Shown piece by piece: positions 8,365 to 16,591 of a stretch of DNA of 64,000 nucleotides. The position numbers were made by a program, and so were the translations under genes. The DNA comes from Myxococcales bacterium (GTDB taxonomy: Bacteria > Myxococcota_A > Polyangia > Haliangiales > Haliangiaceae): assembly GCA_947483555.1 (NCBI GenBank), contig CANKMW010000010.1, forward strand, positions 62,001 to 126,000, written 5' to 3'. The notes below the pieces were generated by a model, which saw only the letters and a program-made list of their open reading frames with translations, was not told the origin of the DNA and searched no databases. How positions within the stretch are numbered: position 1 is the stretch's first letter; the number at the start of each line of letters is the position of its first letter.

Positions 8365-9182
8365 CCACTCCGACTCCGATCGTCTACACCGACAGCCACG
8401 CCCACGTCGACGGTCCCGAGTTCGACGCCGATCGCGATCAAGTGCTGGCTCGGGCCCGGGCCGCCGGGGTCCGGCGCATCGTCGTGATCGGCGCGGTCGG
8501 CGAACCGTCGAGCGCCGAGCGCGCGGTGGCCCTGGCCGAGCGCGACCCGGACGTGTTCGCCACCGTGGCCACCCACCCGCACGACGCCGGCAAGATGACC
8601 CCGGACTGGTGGGCGGTGCACGAGCGGCTGGCCACCCACCCCCGGGTGGTCGCGATCGGCGAGACCGGACTCGACTTCTACTACGACCACTCGGAGCGGG
8701 GCGCGCAAGCCGACGCCTTCCGGCGCTTCATCGCGCTGGCCCGCAAGGTCGGCAAGCCGGTGGTGTGCCACATCCGCGACGCCCACCCCGAATCACGCGC
8801 CATCCTCGACGACTGTGGCGCCGCCGAGGTCGGCGGGGTGATCCACTGTTTCACCGGCACGCCCGACGACGCGACCGCGTACGTGGCGATGGGCTTCCAC
8901 GTCTCGTTCTCCGGCATCATCACGTACAAGAACGCGCAGCCGATCCGCGACGCGGTCCGTTGCGTGCCGCTCGACCGCATCCTGATCGAGACCGACTGTC
9001 CGTACCTGGCACCGGTCCCCAGGCGCGGCCGCCGCAACGAGCCGGCGTTCGTCGTCCACACCGCCGAGGCGGTGGCGCACGAGGCCGGGATCCCGGTTGC
9101 CGAGCTGGCCGCCGCCACCGTGGCCAACACCGCGCGGATCTTCCGGTTTCCAGCGCTGGACGTGGCCGGGGCATACCCTTGA
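8361..9182 (+). CDS. tatD: TatD family metal-dependent deoxyribonuclease/hydrolase
   Basis: 273 residues. TIM-barrel metal-dependent hydrolase with all TatD motifs: DSHAHVD (first metal His pair), GETGLDFYYDHS, VVCHIRDAH, GVIHCFTG and [19 protein letters not shown]. Members are 3'-5' exonucleases or related hydrolases acting in DNA repair and RNA quality control. The closest pattern is the YcfH-like branch; exact substrate cannot be told from sequence. The stop codon overlaps the -35 box of the downstream rplC promoter. Confidence 0.92.
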   Translation: MTTPTPIVYTDSHAHVDGPEFDADRDQVLARARAAGVRRIVVIGAVGEPSSAERAVALAERDPDVFATVATHPHDAGKMTPDWWAVHERLATHPRVVAIGETGLDFYYDHSERGAQADAFRRFIALARKVGKPVVCHIRDAHPESRAILDDCGAAEVGGVIHCFTGTPDDATAYVAMGFHVSFSGIITYKNAQPIRDAVRCVPLDRILIETDCPYLAPVPRRGRRNEPAFVVHTAEAVAHEAGIPVAELAAATVANTARIFRFPALDVAGAYP

Positions 9183-9207
9183 CACCCCCCGAGCACGCCG
9201 GTATACA
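9179..9207 (+). promoter_or_regulatory. Near-consensus sigma-70 type promoter for rplC
   Basis: TTGACA at 9179-9184, a spacer of exactly 17 nt, then TATACA at 9202-9207. Expected transcription start is about 9213-9215, leaving a leader of about 25 nt before the rplC ATG. The -35 box uses the TGA stop of tatD. In DNA this GC-rich such a match is unlikely by chance. Confidence 0.85.
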
Positions 9208-9237
9208 CGCGGACCCTTCCCACAGGACCGGATCACC

Positions 9238-9978
9238 ATGGCTACGCGCATCGGGCTACTCGGCAAGAAGATCGGAATGACGCAGGTGTTCGCCGACGAC
9301 GGCGAGCGCGTGCCGGTGACGGTGATCCTGACCGGGCCCAACGTGGTGATGGGCAAGCGCACCGTGGACAACGACGGCTACAGCGCGCTGGTGCTCGGCT
9401 TCGGCGAGAAGCCGGCCCGCCTCGTCAATCGCGCCGCGGCCGGCCAGGCCAAGGCCGCCAACGTGAAGCCGGTCCGCGTGATCCGCGAGTTCCGCCTGCC
9501 CGCCGCCGAGGTCGACAAGTTCCAGGTCGGCCAGACGATCAGCGCCAAGGACATCTTCGTCGGTGACAACGTCCCCGTCGACGTCGAGGGCGACAGCAAG
9601 GGCAAGGGCTTCCAGGGTGTGATCAAGAAGCACCACATGAAGGGCATGACCCGCACCCACGGCACGCACGAGTACTTCCGCCACGGCGGATCGATCGGCT
9701 GCCGCCTGACCCCGCAGCGCGTCCACAAGGGCAAGCGCATGGCGGGCCAGATGGGCAACGAGAAGGTCACCATCCAGAACCTCCAGGTCTTCAAGATCAT
9801 CGAGGAGGACAACTGCATCCTGGTCCGCGGCGCGGTGCCCGGTGGCAAGAACGGCATCGTCGTGGTCAGCGTCGCGGCGACCCGCTCCGAGTACAAGCGC
9901 AAGGGCGTTGGCAAGGAAGAGGTCCGCTCGAAGAACCCCCTCAAGGCGTCGAAGAAGGCCGCTGCCGGCCGCGCCTGA
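9238..9978 (+). CDS. rplC: 50S ribosomal protein L3
   Basis: 246 residues from the ATG of MATRIGLLGKKIGMTQVFADDGERVPVTVI, a typical L3 opening. L3 organises the 23S rRNA 3' region at the peptidyl-transferase entrance. The hallmark loop reads THGTHEYFRHGGSIGCRLTPQRV, then KGKRMAGQMGNEKVTIQNLQV. It is longer than E. coli L3 (209 aa) owing to a Lys-rich C-terminal tail. Unusually, it is not followed by rplD/rplW or preceded by rpsJ: neighbours are tatD and rlmE. The gene has its own strong promoter (9179-9207). Confidence 0.95.
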   Translation: MATRIGLLGKKIGMTQVFADDGERVPVTVILTGPNVVMGKRTVDNDGYSALVLGFGEKPARLVNRAAAGQAKAANVKPVRVIREFRLPAAEVDKFQVGQTISAKDIFVGDNVPVDVEGDSKGKGFQGVIKKHHMKGMTRTHGTHEYFRHGGSIGCRLTPQRVHKGKRMAGQMGNEKVTIQNLQVFKIIEEDNCILVRGAVPGGKNGIVVVSVAATRSEYKRKGVGKEEVRSKNPLKASKKAAAGRA

Positions 9979-9981
9979 TCG

Positions 9982-10006
9982 GTCGATCGATCAGCGATCG
10001 ATCACC
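9982..10006 (+). terminator. Hairpin after rplC, possible terminator
   Basis: GATCGATC - AGC - GATCGATC with outer GGT/ACC pairing across a one-base bulge, starting 3 nt after the rplC stop. There is no T-run, so a terminator role is only inferred from position; the tandem GATC could also have another function. Confidence 0.35.
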
Positions 10007-10037
10007 GAGGACCGCGGCGTCATCGAAGGGCTGAGCG

Positions 10038-10688
10038 TTGTCGAAGGGCCGTACCGGGTCCGGGCGCAAGCTCGGCGACAAGAGCGTCCGCCAGGACCAC
10101 TTCCACGCCCGTGCGAAGGACGCCGGGTTCCGGGCCCGCGCGGTGTTCAAGCTCGAGGAGATCGATCGCGCCATCGGTCTGTTCCGAGCGGGCGATCGCG
10201 TGCTCGACCTCGGTTGCGCACCCGGATCGTGGCTGCAGTATGCCCGCGGCAAGGTCGGCGATGGCGGACGGATGGTCGGCATCGATCGCGTCGCCATCAC
10301 CGGCGTGCCGGGGGCGCGGCTGCTGGTCGGTGACGTCTTCGCGGCGGTGCCGGCCGACCTGCTGGGCGAGCTCGAGGGCTTCGACGTCGTGCTGAGTGAC
10401 ATGGCGCCCGACACCACCGGGATCCGACACGTCGATCAGGCCCGATCGGAGGCGCTGTTCGAGCGCGCACTCGAGCTGGCGATCGCGACGTTGACCCCGG
10501 GCGGCCGTTTCGTCGGCAAGCTGTTCCAGGGCCCCGACATGAAACGACTGGTCGAGCTGGCCCGGACCCGCTTCGCGACCGTGAAGACGATCAAGCCGTC
10601 GTCGAGCCGGCAGATCTCGATCGAACAGTACGTGACGGCCACCGGCTTCCAGGGCCGCCCGACGCCCGGCGCAGGAGCCGGGTCATGA
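10038..10688 (+). CDS. rlmE: 23S rRNA 2'-O-ribose uridine methyltransferase RlmE (FtsJ/RrmJ)
   Basis: 216 residues from a TTG start (no ATG or GTG fits as well before [20 protein letters not shown]). SAM-binding motif DLGCAPGSW at 57-65; the K-D-K-E catalytic tetrad is visible as K38 (AVFKLEE), D121 (LSDMAPD), K161 (FVGKLFQG) and E196 (SIEQY). It methylates U2552 (E. coli numbering) of 23S rRNA late in 50S assembly. It lies after rplC, a ribosomal context, and overlaps the next gene by ATGA. Confidence 0.93.
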   Translation: MSKGRTGSGRKLGDKSVRQDHFHARAKDAGFRARAVFKLEEIDRAIGLFRAGDRVLDLGCAPGSWLQYARGKVGDGGRMVGIDRVAITGVPGARLLVGDVFAAVPADLLGELEGFDVVLSDMAPDTTGIRHVDQARSEALFERALELAIATLTPGGRFVGKLFQGPDMKRLVELARTRFATVKTIKPSSSRQISIEQYVTATGFQGRPTPGAGAGS

Positions 10689-11317
10689 GCGGTCCGTTGC
10701 GGTTGCACATCGAGCCGTGGGGGACGCCGCCGGCCCGCAAGATCGCCAAGATCGTCGAGGTGCTGCACGGCGGCGGCGTCGCCGGCTACCCGACCGACTC
10801 GATCTACGCCCTGGGGTGCGCCATCGAGGCCAAGGACGCCATCGAGAAGATCCACCGCGCCAAGGGCATGCCCAAGAACCACCGCATGGCGCTGATCTGT
10901 CCCGATCTGTCGACCGCGTCGCAGTACGGGCACTTCAACCAGACCGCGTTCCGCCTCGCGCAGCGCATCTTCCCGGGTCCGTACACGCTGGTGGTGCCGG
11001 CCAGCCGCGAGGTGCCGCGGGCGCTCATGGATCACAAGCGCCGCACGGTCGGCATCCGCGTCACCAGCCACCCCATCGCGCAGGCCATCGTCACCGAGCT
11101 CGGCCGTCCGCTGCTGACCACCAGCGCGCTGTCGCCGACTACCGGGGAGCCGTGCCGCGATATCGACGAGGTGCTCGAAGCCTTCGAACACTTCCTCGAC
11201 GTCGTGGTCGAGTCCACGCCCACCGAGGAAGCGCCCAGCACCGTGCTCGAGGTCGACGGCGACCAGATCATCCTGGTCCGCCAGGGCCAGGGCCCCATCG
11301 ATGACCTGCTGGGCTGA
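10685..11317 (+). CDS. yciO: YrdC/Sua5-domain protein of the YciO branch
   Basis: 210 residues. The protein follows E. coli YciO closely in pattern: [88 protein letters not shown] and a final [19 protein letters not shown]. The YrdC/TsaC relatives make threonylcarbamoyl-AMP for the t6A base of tRNA; YciO has the fold but its physiological substrate is less certain. It is translationally coupled to rlmE, giving an RNA-modification pair. Confidence 0.88.
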   Translation: MSGPLRLHIEPWGTPPARKIAKIVEVLHGGGVAGYPTDSIYALGCAIEAKDAIEKIHRAKGMPKNHRMALICPDLSTASQYGHFNQTAFRLAQRIFPGPYTLVVPASREVPRALMDHKRRTVGIRVTSHPIAQAIVTELGRPLLTTSALSPTTGEPCRDIDEVLEAFEHFLDVVVESTPTEEAPSTVLEVDGDQIILVRQGQGPIDDLLG

Positions 11318-11320
11318 TGG

Positions 11321-11743
11321 TCAGCGGCCGGCGGCGAGCGGCGTGGACTCGACGCGCTCGGGCCAGCCGGCGCCTTTCAGCCACGGCTCGAAGCCGGCGC
11401 GCTTGATCGCCGCCACCATCGGTGCGGTCGCGGCCTTGGCGTCGCCGGCAGCGGCGTCGTAGGACACGTAGACCTCGTCGCGATCGAGGTCGAAGCCGAC
11501 CTCGAAGGCCGCCGGCACGTCGCGCAACGCAGCCCGCACCCGGCGGGGACATTGCTCCAGTCACGTCATCCCGAGCACCTTGAGCGTGACGTGCGCCAGC
11601 TGCGCTGGACGTGGGCGCGGCGCCTCGGCGGCGTCGACCACCAGCTGCCGCGCCGGCTCGGAGCGCTTGCACGCCGACCACGCTGCACCGGCCAGCCCGA
11701 TCAGCCCGACCACGGCGAACCGGGCCGCGCGCGACCCGATCAA
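11321..11743 (-). CDS. Heavy-metal-associated (HMA) domain protein, candidate selenoprotein with in-frame UGA
   Basis: Read through one in-frame TGA (plus-strand 11561-11563) this is 140 residues. Residues 1-25 are an uncleaved or lipoprotein-like signal (VVGLIGLAGAAWSAC). Residues 50-130 form a complete HMA fold: strand HVTLKVLGMT, UGA at residue 61, LEQCPRRVRAALRDV, strands FEVGFDLDRDEVYVSYDA, and helix APMVAAIKRAGFEPWL. In HMA proteins GMT is followed by the first metal-binding Cys; here that position is UGA, a classic Cys/Sec exchange, although the spacing to the next Cys (x3) is one longer than usual. A SECIS-like hairpin follows the UGA. The start overlaps the TPR gene stop (ATGA). Alternative: a nonsense-mutated gene. 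Confidence 0.72.
11524..11555 (-). promoter_or_regulatory. Candidate bacterial SECIS element
   Basis: On the minus strand, counting from the first base after the UGA: bases 6-12 (GCAATGT) pair with 31-37 (GCGTTGC) with two G-U wobbles; a small internal loop follows; bases 14-18 (CCCGC) pair with 24-28 (GCGGG). The apical loop CGGGT (19-23) has G at its second position. Distance, loop size and loop G all fit the bacterial SECIS rules for UGA decoding by SelB. Hairpins are common in DNA this GC-rich, so this is supporting evidence only. Confidence 0.6.
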
Positions 11744-14736
11744 CGACCGCGCCGTCGTGGCCGGGCCGGGGGCTTCGCCGCGCCGCTCGGATCGAGCGGC
11801 TCGGGCAGGCCCATCGCCTCGATCAGCGCCGGATCGATCACCACCGCCACCCGCGCCAGCTGCTCGGGTGGCGCGCCGGCGGCCCTGGCGCGCTCGAGCG
11901 CGGCGGTGGCGTCGGCCTTGATCTGGGCCTTCTCCTTGTCCTTCATGCCGTCACGGTTGCGCTTGGCCTGCGCCTCGGCGTAGGTCAGCTCGACCTCCCA
12001 GTTGACGAGCTCCTTCTCGGCGAGCACCGCGACCAGCATGTCGGCGGCGGCGTCGCCGTCGCCCTTGGCGACCAGCACCTTGGCCAGGCCGAGCCGGGCC
12101 GGCAGGTAGCCGGCGTTGTCCTCGAGGGCCTTCTCGAGCTGTGCGGTGGCGGCGTCGAGGTTGCCCTCGGTGCGTTCGATCGACGCCAGCGCGACGCGGG
12201 TGCGATACGCGAGCGGGGCCGGCTCCTCGGGGGTCACGTTCTCGAGCGCCTGCTCGAGGCGGCGGCGCGCCTCCTTGAGATCGCCGGTGAGCAGCATGGC
12301 GACGCCGTGGGCGTGTCGACCGATCTTGCTCTTGGCGCGCCGCGACGTCTTCTCGAGCTCGGCGGCGGCATCGGTGCGCGCCTTGCCGGTCGAGGTCAGG
12401 GTCAGCGCCAGCTCGCGCCAGATCTTGACCTCGAGCGAATCAGGCGCCGCGGTCTGCGCCGCTTCGAGCTCGGCGAGCGCCTCCTGGTACGTGCCGAGGT
12501 CGAGCAGCGCCTGGCCGCGCAGGAGCTGAGCCCGCGTACCGTCGAGCTTGGACAGGGTCTCCAGCGCCGCCTCGGGCAGGCCGGCGGCGAGCTGGAAGGC
12601 GCCGTTCACCAGCGTCACCAGCGGATCGGGATCGGGCTTGCCCTGCCCGTACCACTTGACCTCACCGAGCGCGCGAGCGGCATCGGCGAGCTTGCCCTGG
12701 AGGATGCGGGCCAGCGCCACCCGCGACAGGAACCGCGGGTCGCGGACCCCGGTCGCCTTGCCGAGCGCCTCGTTCATGCGGACGTAGTCCTCGAGGCCGT
12801 AGTAGGCGAGCGCGAGCGCGAGCTGGCGGAAGGCGCCGGTGCGGTCGCCGAGGTCCTTGTCGAGCTTGACGTTGAGATCGTCCATCGCGCCGGCGGTGTC
12901 GTTGCCGCGCTCGGCGCGCGCCAGCGACTTGCCGAGCACCGCCAGCGGGTGATCCGGCGCCTTGACCAGGGCGGCGTCGTAGAGCGTCATCGCGTCCTCG
13001 AACTTGCCGTCGTCGACCAGCAGGTCGGCGCGCTCGATCATCGCCACCACCAGGCCGTCGTCGCCGTCGCCAGCCTGCTGCAAGCCGGTGATCGCGTTGC
13101 TGCGCTGGCCGGCGGCCAGCAACGCTCGCGCCTTGAGCCACTGGCCCCAGCGATCCGGCGCCGGTGGCGGACTGCCGTCCTTGGCCGCCGGCTGCGGTCG
13201 CCCCAGCCAGGCGTCGATCGCCAGCCGCGCCTTGACCAGCTGATCGACCGCACCCTCGCTGCCATCGAGACGCGCCAGCGCGATCGCGGTCCGCGCGATC
13301 ATCAGGTCACGGAAGCCGGGCTGTTCCGGTCTGGTGATGCTGCGCGCCGCGCCCTTGAGCGCCTCGTCGACGCCATCGTCGGGGCCACCATAGAGCAGGG
13401 CGCGCAACGCCGCCGCCTCGCCGACCTGCGCGAAGGTGCGGACGTTCTTGTCGTCGCGCTTGAGCGCCTTGGTCAGCTCGACGATGCCCTCGGTCAGACC
13501 GTTCCAGGAGCCGGTCGCGATCAACTCGCGGGCCTTGGCGCGGTGCTTGGCGACCGCCTCGGCCTTCTGCTGCTCGGTGTAGTACCACCAGAACCCGCCG
13601 CCACCGACGCCGAACACCAGCAGCACGAACAGGACCGCGAAGGCGCGCGTCGTCGACCGGCCCCACCGCCGATCGGGCCGGAGGTCGAACTCGACGTCGG
13701 GCACGCGCACGCCGGGCACGTCGAGCAGTCCGCCGGTGAGCAGATCGTTCAGGTAGTTCTCGCCGACCGCGGCCGACTGACGGAGTGACGCCGCCGCCGC
13801 GTTGGATGGCTTGTCCTGCGGGATCACGCGCGGACGGACGGATTCGCCGGCGGCCGGGGCGGCGCTGGCGCGGTGCGCTCGACGTGGTCCGGTCTCGGGC
13901 GGCGCCAGCGGCATGCGCGGCGCGGCGCCGCGATTGTCGGATCCGGCGTCCGCGCCCGCGCCCGCGCCGTGCCGGCCGGTCCCATCCCAGTCGCCCATCA
14001 TCGCCGGCGGCACCGACGGCATGGTCGGATCACCGCGGACCGCGGTCTCCTCGGCGGTCACCGAGCGGAAGGCCATGCCACCGCCGACGCTGGTGGGACC
14101 ATCGTCCTGACCCTCGTCGCGGTTGTGGGTCGGAGCCGGGGGCGCCGGCGCACGCGCCGGCGGTGCCTTGGGCGGTGCCCGTGGCGGCGCCCTGGGCGAC
14201 GCTGGTGGAGCCGGCGGAGCCGCCGAGGCTGGCGAACGCGGGCGACCGTCGCCGCGACGGGGCGCGACCGGGGTCGGGATCGGTGGTGGCGCCTCGAGCG
14301 GCAGGCTGCCGCGGGCCAGGCGCAGCAGGTTGAGCACCTGCGGGCTTCCCGGATCGAGGTTCTGCGCGTGCTGCAGCACCGGCACCGCGCGTTCGTAGTC
14401 GGCGCGGCGCATGAGCACCTCGCCGAGCAACGTGAAGCCCATGCGGTTGGTGCGGTCGACCTTGACGATGCGCAGCAGCTCGGCCTGCGACTCTTTCCAT
14501 TGATGAAGGGCGGCGTGGGCCTTGGCGACCATCAACCGACCCTCGTGGTTGTCGGTGGTGTAGCGCAGACCTTCGGTGCCGACGTCGATGGCCTCCCGGG
14601 GTCGGCCGAGGGCGAGGTAGGCCTCGCCGAGGTCGACGAAGGCGGGCGAGGAGGGATCCCTCCGGACGAGCTCGACGAGCTCGTCGAGATCCTCGGCTGT
14701 GGGACGCGCCTGCGGTGTCGCGGTCGGCTCGGCCAT
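11740..14736 (-). CDS. Large membrane-anchored TPR protein
   Basis: 998 residues from the ATG of MAEPTATPQARPTAEDLDELVE. N-terminal TPRs (about 15-150: AFVDLGEAYLALGRPREAIDV, MGFTLLGEVLMRRADYERAVPV), a 200-residue Pro/Ala-rich cytoplasmic linker, one transmembrane helix (AFAVLFVLLVFGVGGGGFWWYY at about 395-417), then some 560 residues of periplasmic TPR-like helices (for example AQLLRGQALLDLGTYQEALAEL). No enzyme domain. Such topology suits an inner-membrane scaffold joining cytoplasmic and periplasmic partners. It is coupled to the HMA/selenoprotein candidate downstream by ATGA; the partner's function is unknown. Confidence 0.82.
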   Translation of the reverse strand: MAEPTATPQARPTAEDLDELVELVRRDPSSPAFVDLGEAYLALGRPREAIDVGTEGLRYTTDNHEGRLMVAKAHAALHQWKESQAELLRIVKVDRTNRMGFTLLGEVLMRRADYERAVPVLQHAQNLDPGSPQVLNLLRLARGSLPLEAPPPIPTPVAPRRGDGRPRSPASAAPPAPPASPRAPPRAPPKAPPARAPAPPAPTHNRDEGQDDGPTSVGGGMAFRSVTAEETAVRGDPTMPSVPPAMMGDWDGTGRHGAGAGADAGSDNRGAAPRMPLAPPETGPRRAHRASAAPAAGESVRPRVIPQDKPSNAAAASLRQSAAVGENYLNDLLTGGLLDVPGVRVPDVEFDLRPDRRWGRSTTRAFAVLFVLLVFGVGGGGFWWYYTEQQKAEAVAKHRAKARELIATGSWNGLTEGIVELTKALKRDDKNVRTFAQVGEAAALRALLYGGPDDGVDEALKGAARSITRPEQPGFRDLMIARTAIALARLDGSEGAVDQLVKARLAIDAWLGRPQPAAKDGSPPPAPDRWGQWLKARALLAAGQRSNAITGLQQAGDGDDGLVVAMIERADLLVDDGKFEDAMTLYDAALVKAPDHPLAVLGKSLARAERGNDTAGAMDDLNVKLDKDLGDRTGAFRQLALALAYYGLEDYVRMNEALGKATGVRDPRFLSRVALARILQGKLADAARALGEVKWYGQGKPDPDPLVTLVNGAFQLAAGLPEAALETLSKLDGTRAQLLRGQALLDLGTYQEALAELEAAQTAAPDSLEVKIWRELALTLTSTGKARTDAAAELEKTSRRAKSKIGRHAHGVAMLLTGDLKEARRRLEQALENVTPEEPAPLAYRTRVALASIERTEGNLDAATAQLEKALEDNAGYLPARLGLAKVLVAKGDGDAAADMLVAVLAEKELVNWEVELTYAEAQAKRNRDGMKDKEKAQIKADATAALERARAAGAPPEQLARVAVVIDPALIEAMGLPEPLDPSGAAKPPARPRRRGR

Positions 14737-14774
14737 GCGCCGGCCCAAGGGTAACCCGGGTCGGGCGCGGGACG

Positions 14775-15221
14775 CTACCCGTTCGGACACGCGGACTTGG
14801 CCGCGTAGCGCCGCCCCGGACATGATCCGGATCCATAGTACGTCGTGCCATCGCACCCGCAGTAGGCACGCTTGTCCTTGGTGCATGCGCGCCGCGCCGG
14901 GGCGCAGCTACCGGGCGCATCGGTGCTGCAGCCGAGGCCCTCACAGACGCCCGAGCTGCAATCGGTGGCGGCGAGGCAGGCGGCTCCGTCGGGTTGCGGC
15001 GACGGTGGCGGCGGCGGCGGCGGCGGCGGTGGCGGCTCGACAACCGCGCCGGCGTCGATCGAGCGCGGCGCCGGCGGCGGCTGATCGGGCGGCTGATAGC
15101 CCGAACCCGCGGTCGGTGAGGGTGGGATCGGCAGCGGCGCGTTCGATGCTGGACAGGCGGCGACCAGCACGGCGGCGGCGACGGCGAGCACGCCGGTGAG
15201 CAAGAGGTGGCGCGGATTCAT
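14775..15221 (-). CDS. Cys-rich lipoprotein with Kazal-like C-terminus
   Basis: 148 residues from [27 protein letters not shown] (lipobox VAAC), chosen over an upstream ATG because of the signal peptide. A Pro-rich linker with a poly-Pro run leads to about 75 residues with 11 cysteines, ending [20 protein letters not shown] and [13 protein letters not shown], resembling the CGCDG.TY core of Kazal-type inhibitor domains seen in many secreted proteins of Myxobacteria. Function unknown; protease inhibition is possible only by analogy. Confidence 0.7.
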   Translation of the reverse strand: MNPRHLLLTGVLAVAAAVLVAACPASNAPLPIPPSPTAGSGYQPPDQPPPAPRSIDAGAVVEPPPPPPPPPPPSPQPDGAACLAATDCSSGVCEGLGCSTDAPGSCAPARRACTKDKRAYCGCDGTTYYGSGSCPGRRYAAKSACPNG

Positions 15222-15238
15222 GCTGAGGTGACTGTAGA

Positions 15239-15292
<54 letters not shown>

Positions 15293-15326
15293 ACTGACAC
15301 GGCTGCGTGGTGGTAGGTTGGGTTTC

Positions 15327-16415
15327 ATGGGCAACAGCTTCGGGCGTGCGTTCACCGTGACCACGTTCGGCGAGTCGCACGGTCCAGCGCTCGGCGTGGT
15401 CATCGATGGATGCCCGCCGCGGCTGCCGCTCGCGGCCGCCGACGTGCAGCGCGATCTCGATCGCCGGCGTCCAGGCCAGAGCTCGCTGACGTCACCCCGG
15501 CGCGAGCCCGACCACGTCGAGATCCTGTCCGGCGTCTCCGACGATGGCCTCACGCTCGGCACGCCGATCGCGATGATGGTTCGTTCGGTCGACGCCCGCA
15601 GCAAGGACTACGGCGACGTCGAGACGCGCTACCGCCCGTCACACGCCGACTTCACCTACGACGCCAAGTACGGCATCCGCGCCATCGCCGGCGGCGGCCG
15701 CGCCAGCGCGCGCGAGACCGTCGGCCGGGTCGCCGCCGGCGTGGTCGCGCGCGCGGTGCTGGCGCCGCTCGGCGTCGACGTGATCGCCTGGGTCGACGAG
15801 GTGGCCGGCATCGCGGCTGCGGTCGACGCCGAGGGCGACGGCGTCACCCGCGACGACATCGAGGCCACCCCGGTGCGGTGCCCGGACGGCGTCGCCGCCG
15901 CGCTCATGATCGAGCGCATCGAGCGGGCCCGCAAGGACGGCGACTCGGTCGGCGGCGTGGTGCGCTGCGCCTGTCGCGGCGTGCCGGCCGGCTGGGGCCA
16001 GCCGGTGTTCGACAAGCTCGACGCCGAGCTGGCGCGCGCCATGCTCTCGATCCCCGCGGTCAAGGGCTTCGAGGTCGGCTCCGGGTTCGCGGGCACGCGG
16101 CTCACTGGCAGCGAGCACAACGATCGCTTCGTGCGCGGCGACGACGGCGCCATCCGCACCACGACCAACCGCTCGGGCGGCATCCAGGGTGGCATCTCGA
16201 ACGGCATGGCCCTGACCATGCGGGTCGCGTTCAAACCGACCGCGACCATCATGCGGGCCCAGGACACCGTCGACCGCGACGGCAACGCCGCCGTGCTCGA
16301 ACCCCGCGGCCGCCACGATCCGTGCGTGCTGCCGCGGGCGGTCCCGATCGTCGAAGCGATGGCGCTGCTCACGCTCGCCGACGCCTACCTCCGCCACCGC
16401 GCCCAGGTCGGCTGA
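15327..16415 (+). CDS. aroC: Chorismate synthase
   Basis: 362 residues from the ATG of [19 protein letters not shown]. Catalyses the last common aromatic step, EPSP to chorismate, using reduced FMN. Signature segments: [33 protein letters not shown] (substrate/FMN site), [37 protein letters not shown] and [17 protein letters not shown]. Length is standard. It stands alone; no other aro gene is nearby. Its 3' end is followed by an array of REP-like units. Confidence 0.96.
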   Translation: MGNSFGRAFTVTTFGESHGPALGVVIDGCPPRLPLAAADVQRDLDRRRPGQSSLTSPRREPDHVEILSGVSDDGLTLGTPIAMMVRSVDARSKDYGDVETRYRPSHADFTYDAKYGIRAIAGGGRASARETVGRVAAGVVARAVLAPLGVDVIAWVDEVAGIAAAVDAEGDGVTRDDIEATPVRCPDGVAAALMIERIERARKDGDSVGGVVRCACRGVPAGWGQPVFDKLDAELARAMLSIPAVKGFEVGSGFAGTRLTGSEHNDRFVRGDDGAIRTTTNRSGGIQGGISNGMALTMRVAFKPTATIMRAQDTVDRDGNAAVLEPRGRHDPCVLPRAVPIVEAMALLTLADAYLRHRAQVG

Positions 16416-16421
16416 CGCCGA

Positions 16422-16590
16422 CCCGAGCGAGCGGAGCACGCCCCGCCCGTCCTGAGCGAGCGGAGCACGCCCCGTCCTGAGCGAGCGGAGCACGCCCCGC
16501 CCGTCCTGAGCGCGTGGACCTCGCCCCGCTCGTCCTGAGCGCGTGGACCTCGCCCCGCTCGTCCTGAGCGAGCGGAGCGAGTCGAAGGAC
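16422..16590. repeat. Tandem array of six REP-like units
   Basis: Six degenerate units beginning (C)CTGAGCGAG or CTGAGCGCGTGG, with starts near 16422, 16449, 16474, 16503, 16532 and 16561, spaced about 25-30 nt. Only the last has the complete right end GAGTCGAAGGAC. The array fills the gap between the convergent aroC and CUB/Kazal lipoprotein genes and could serve as a transcription end. Confidence 0.85.
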
Positions 16591-16591
16591 G

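Noticed and set aside
11321..11539. Independent 72-residue gene starting at a GTG downstream of the UGA
   Set aside because: It would begin inside the first helix of the HMA fold and lack the first strand and signal; read-through gives a complete domain.
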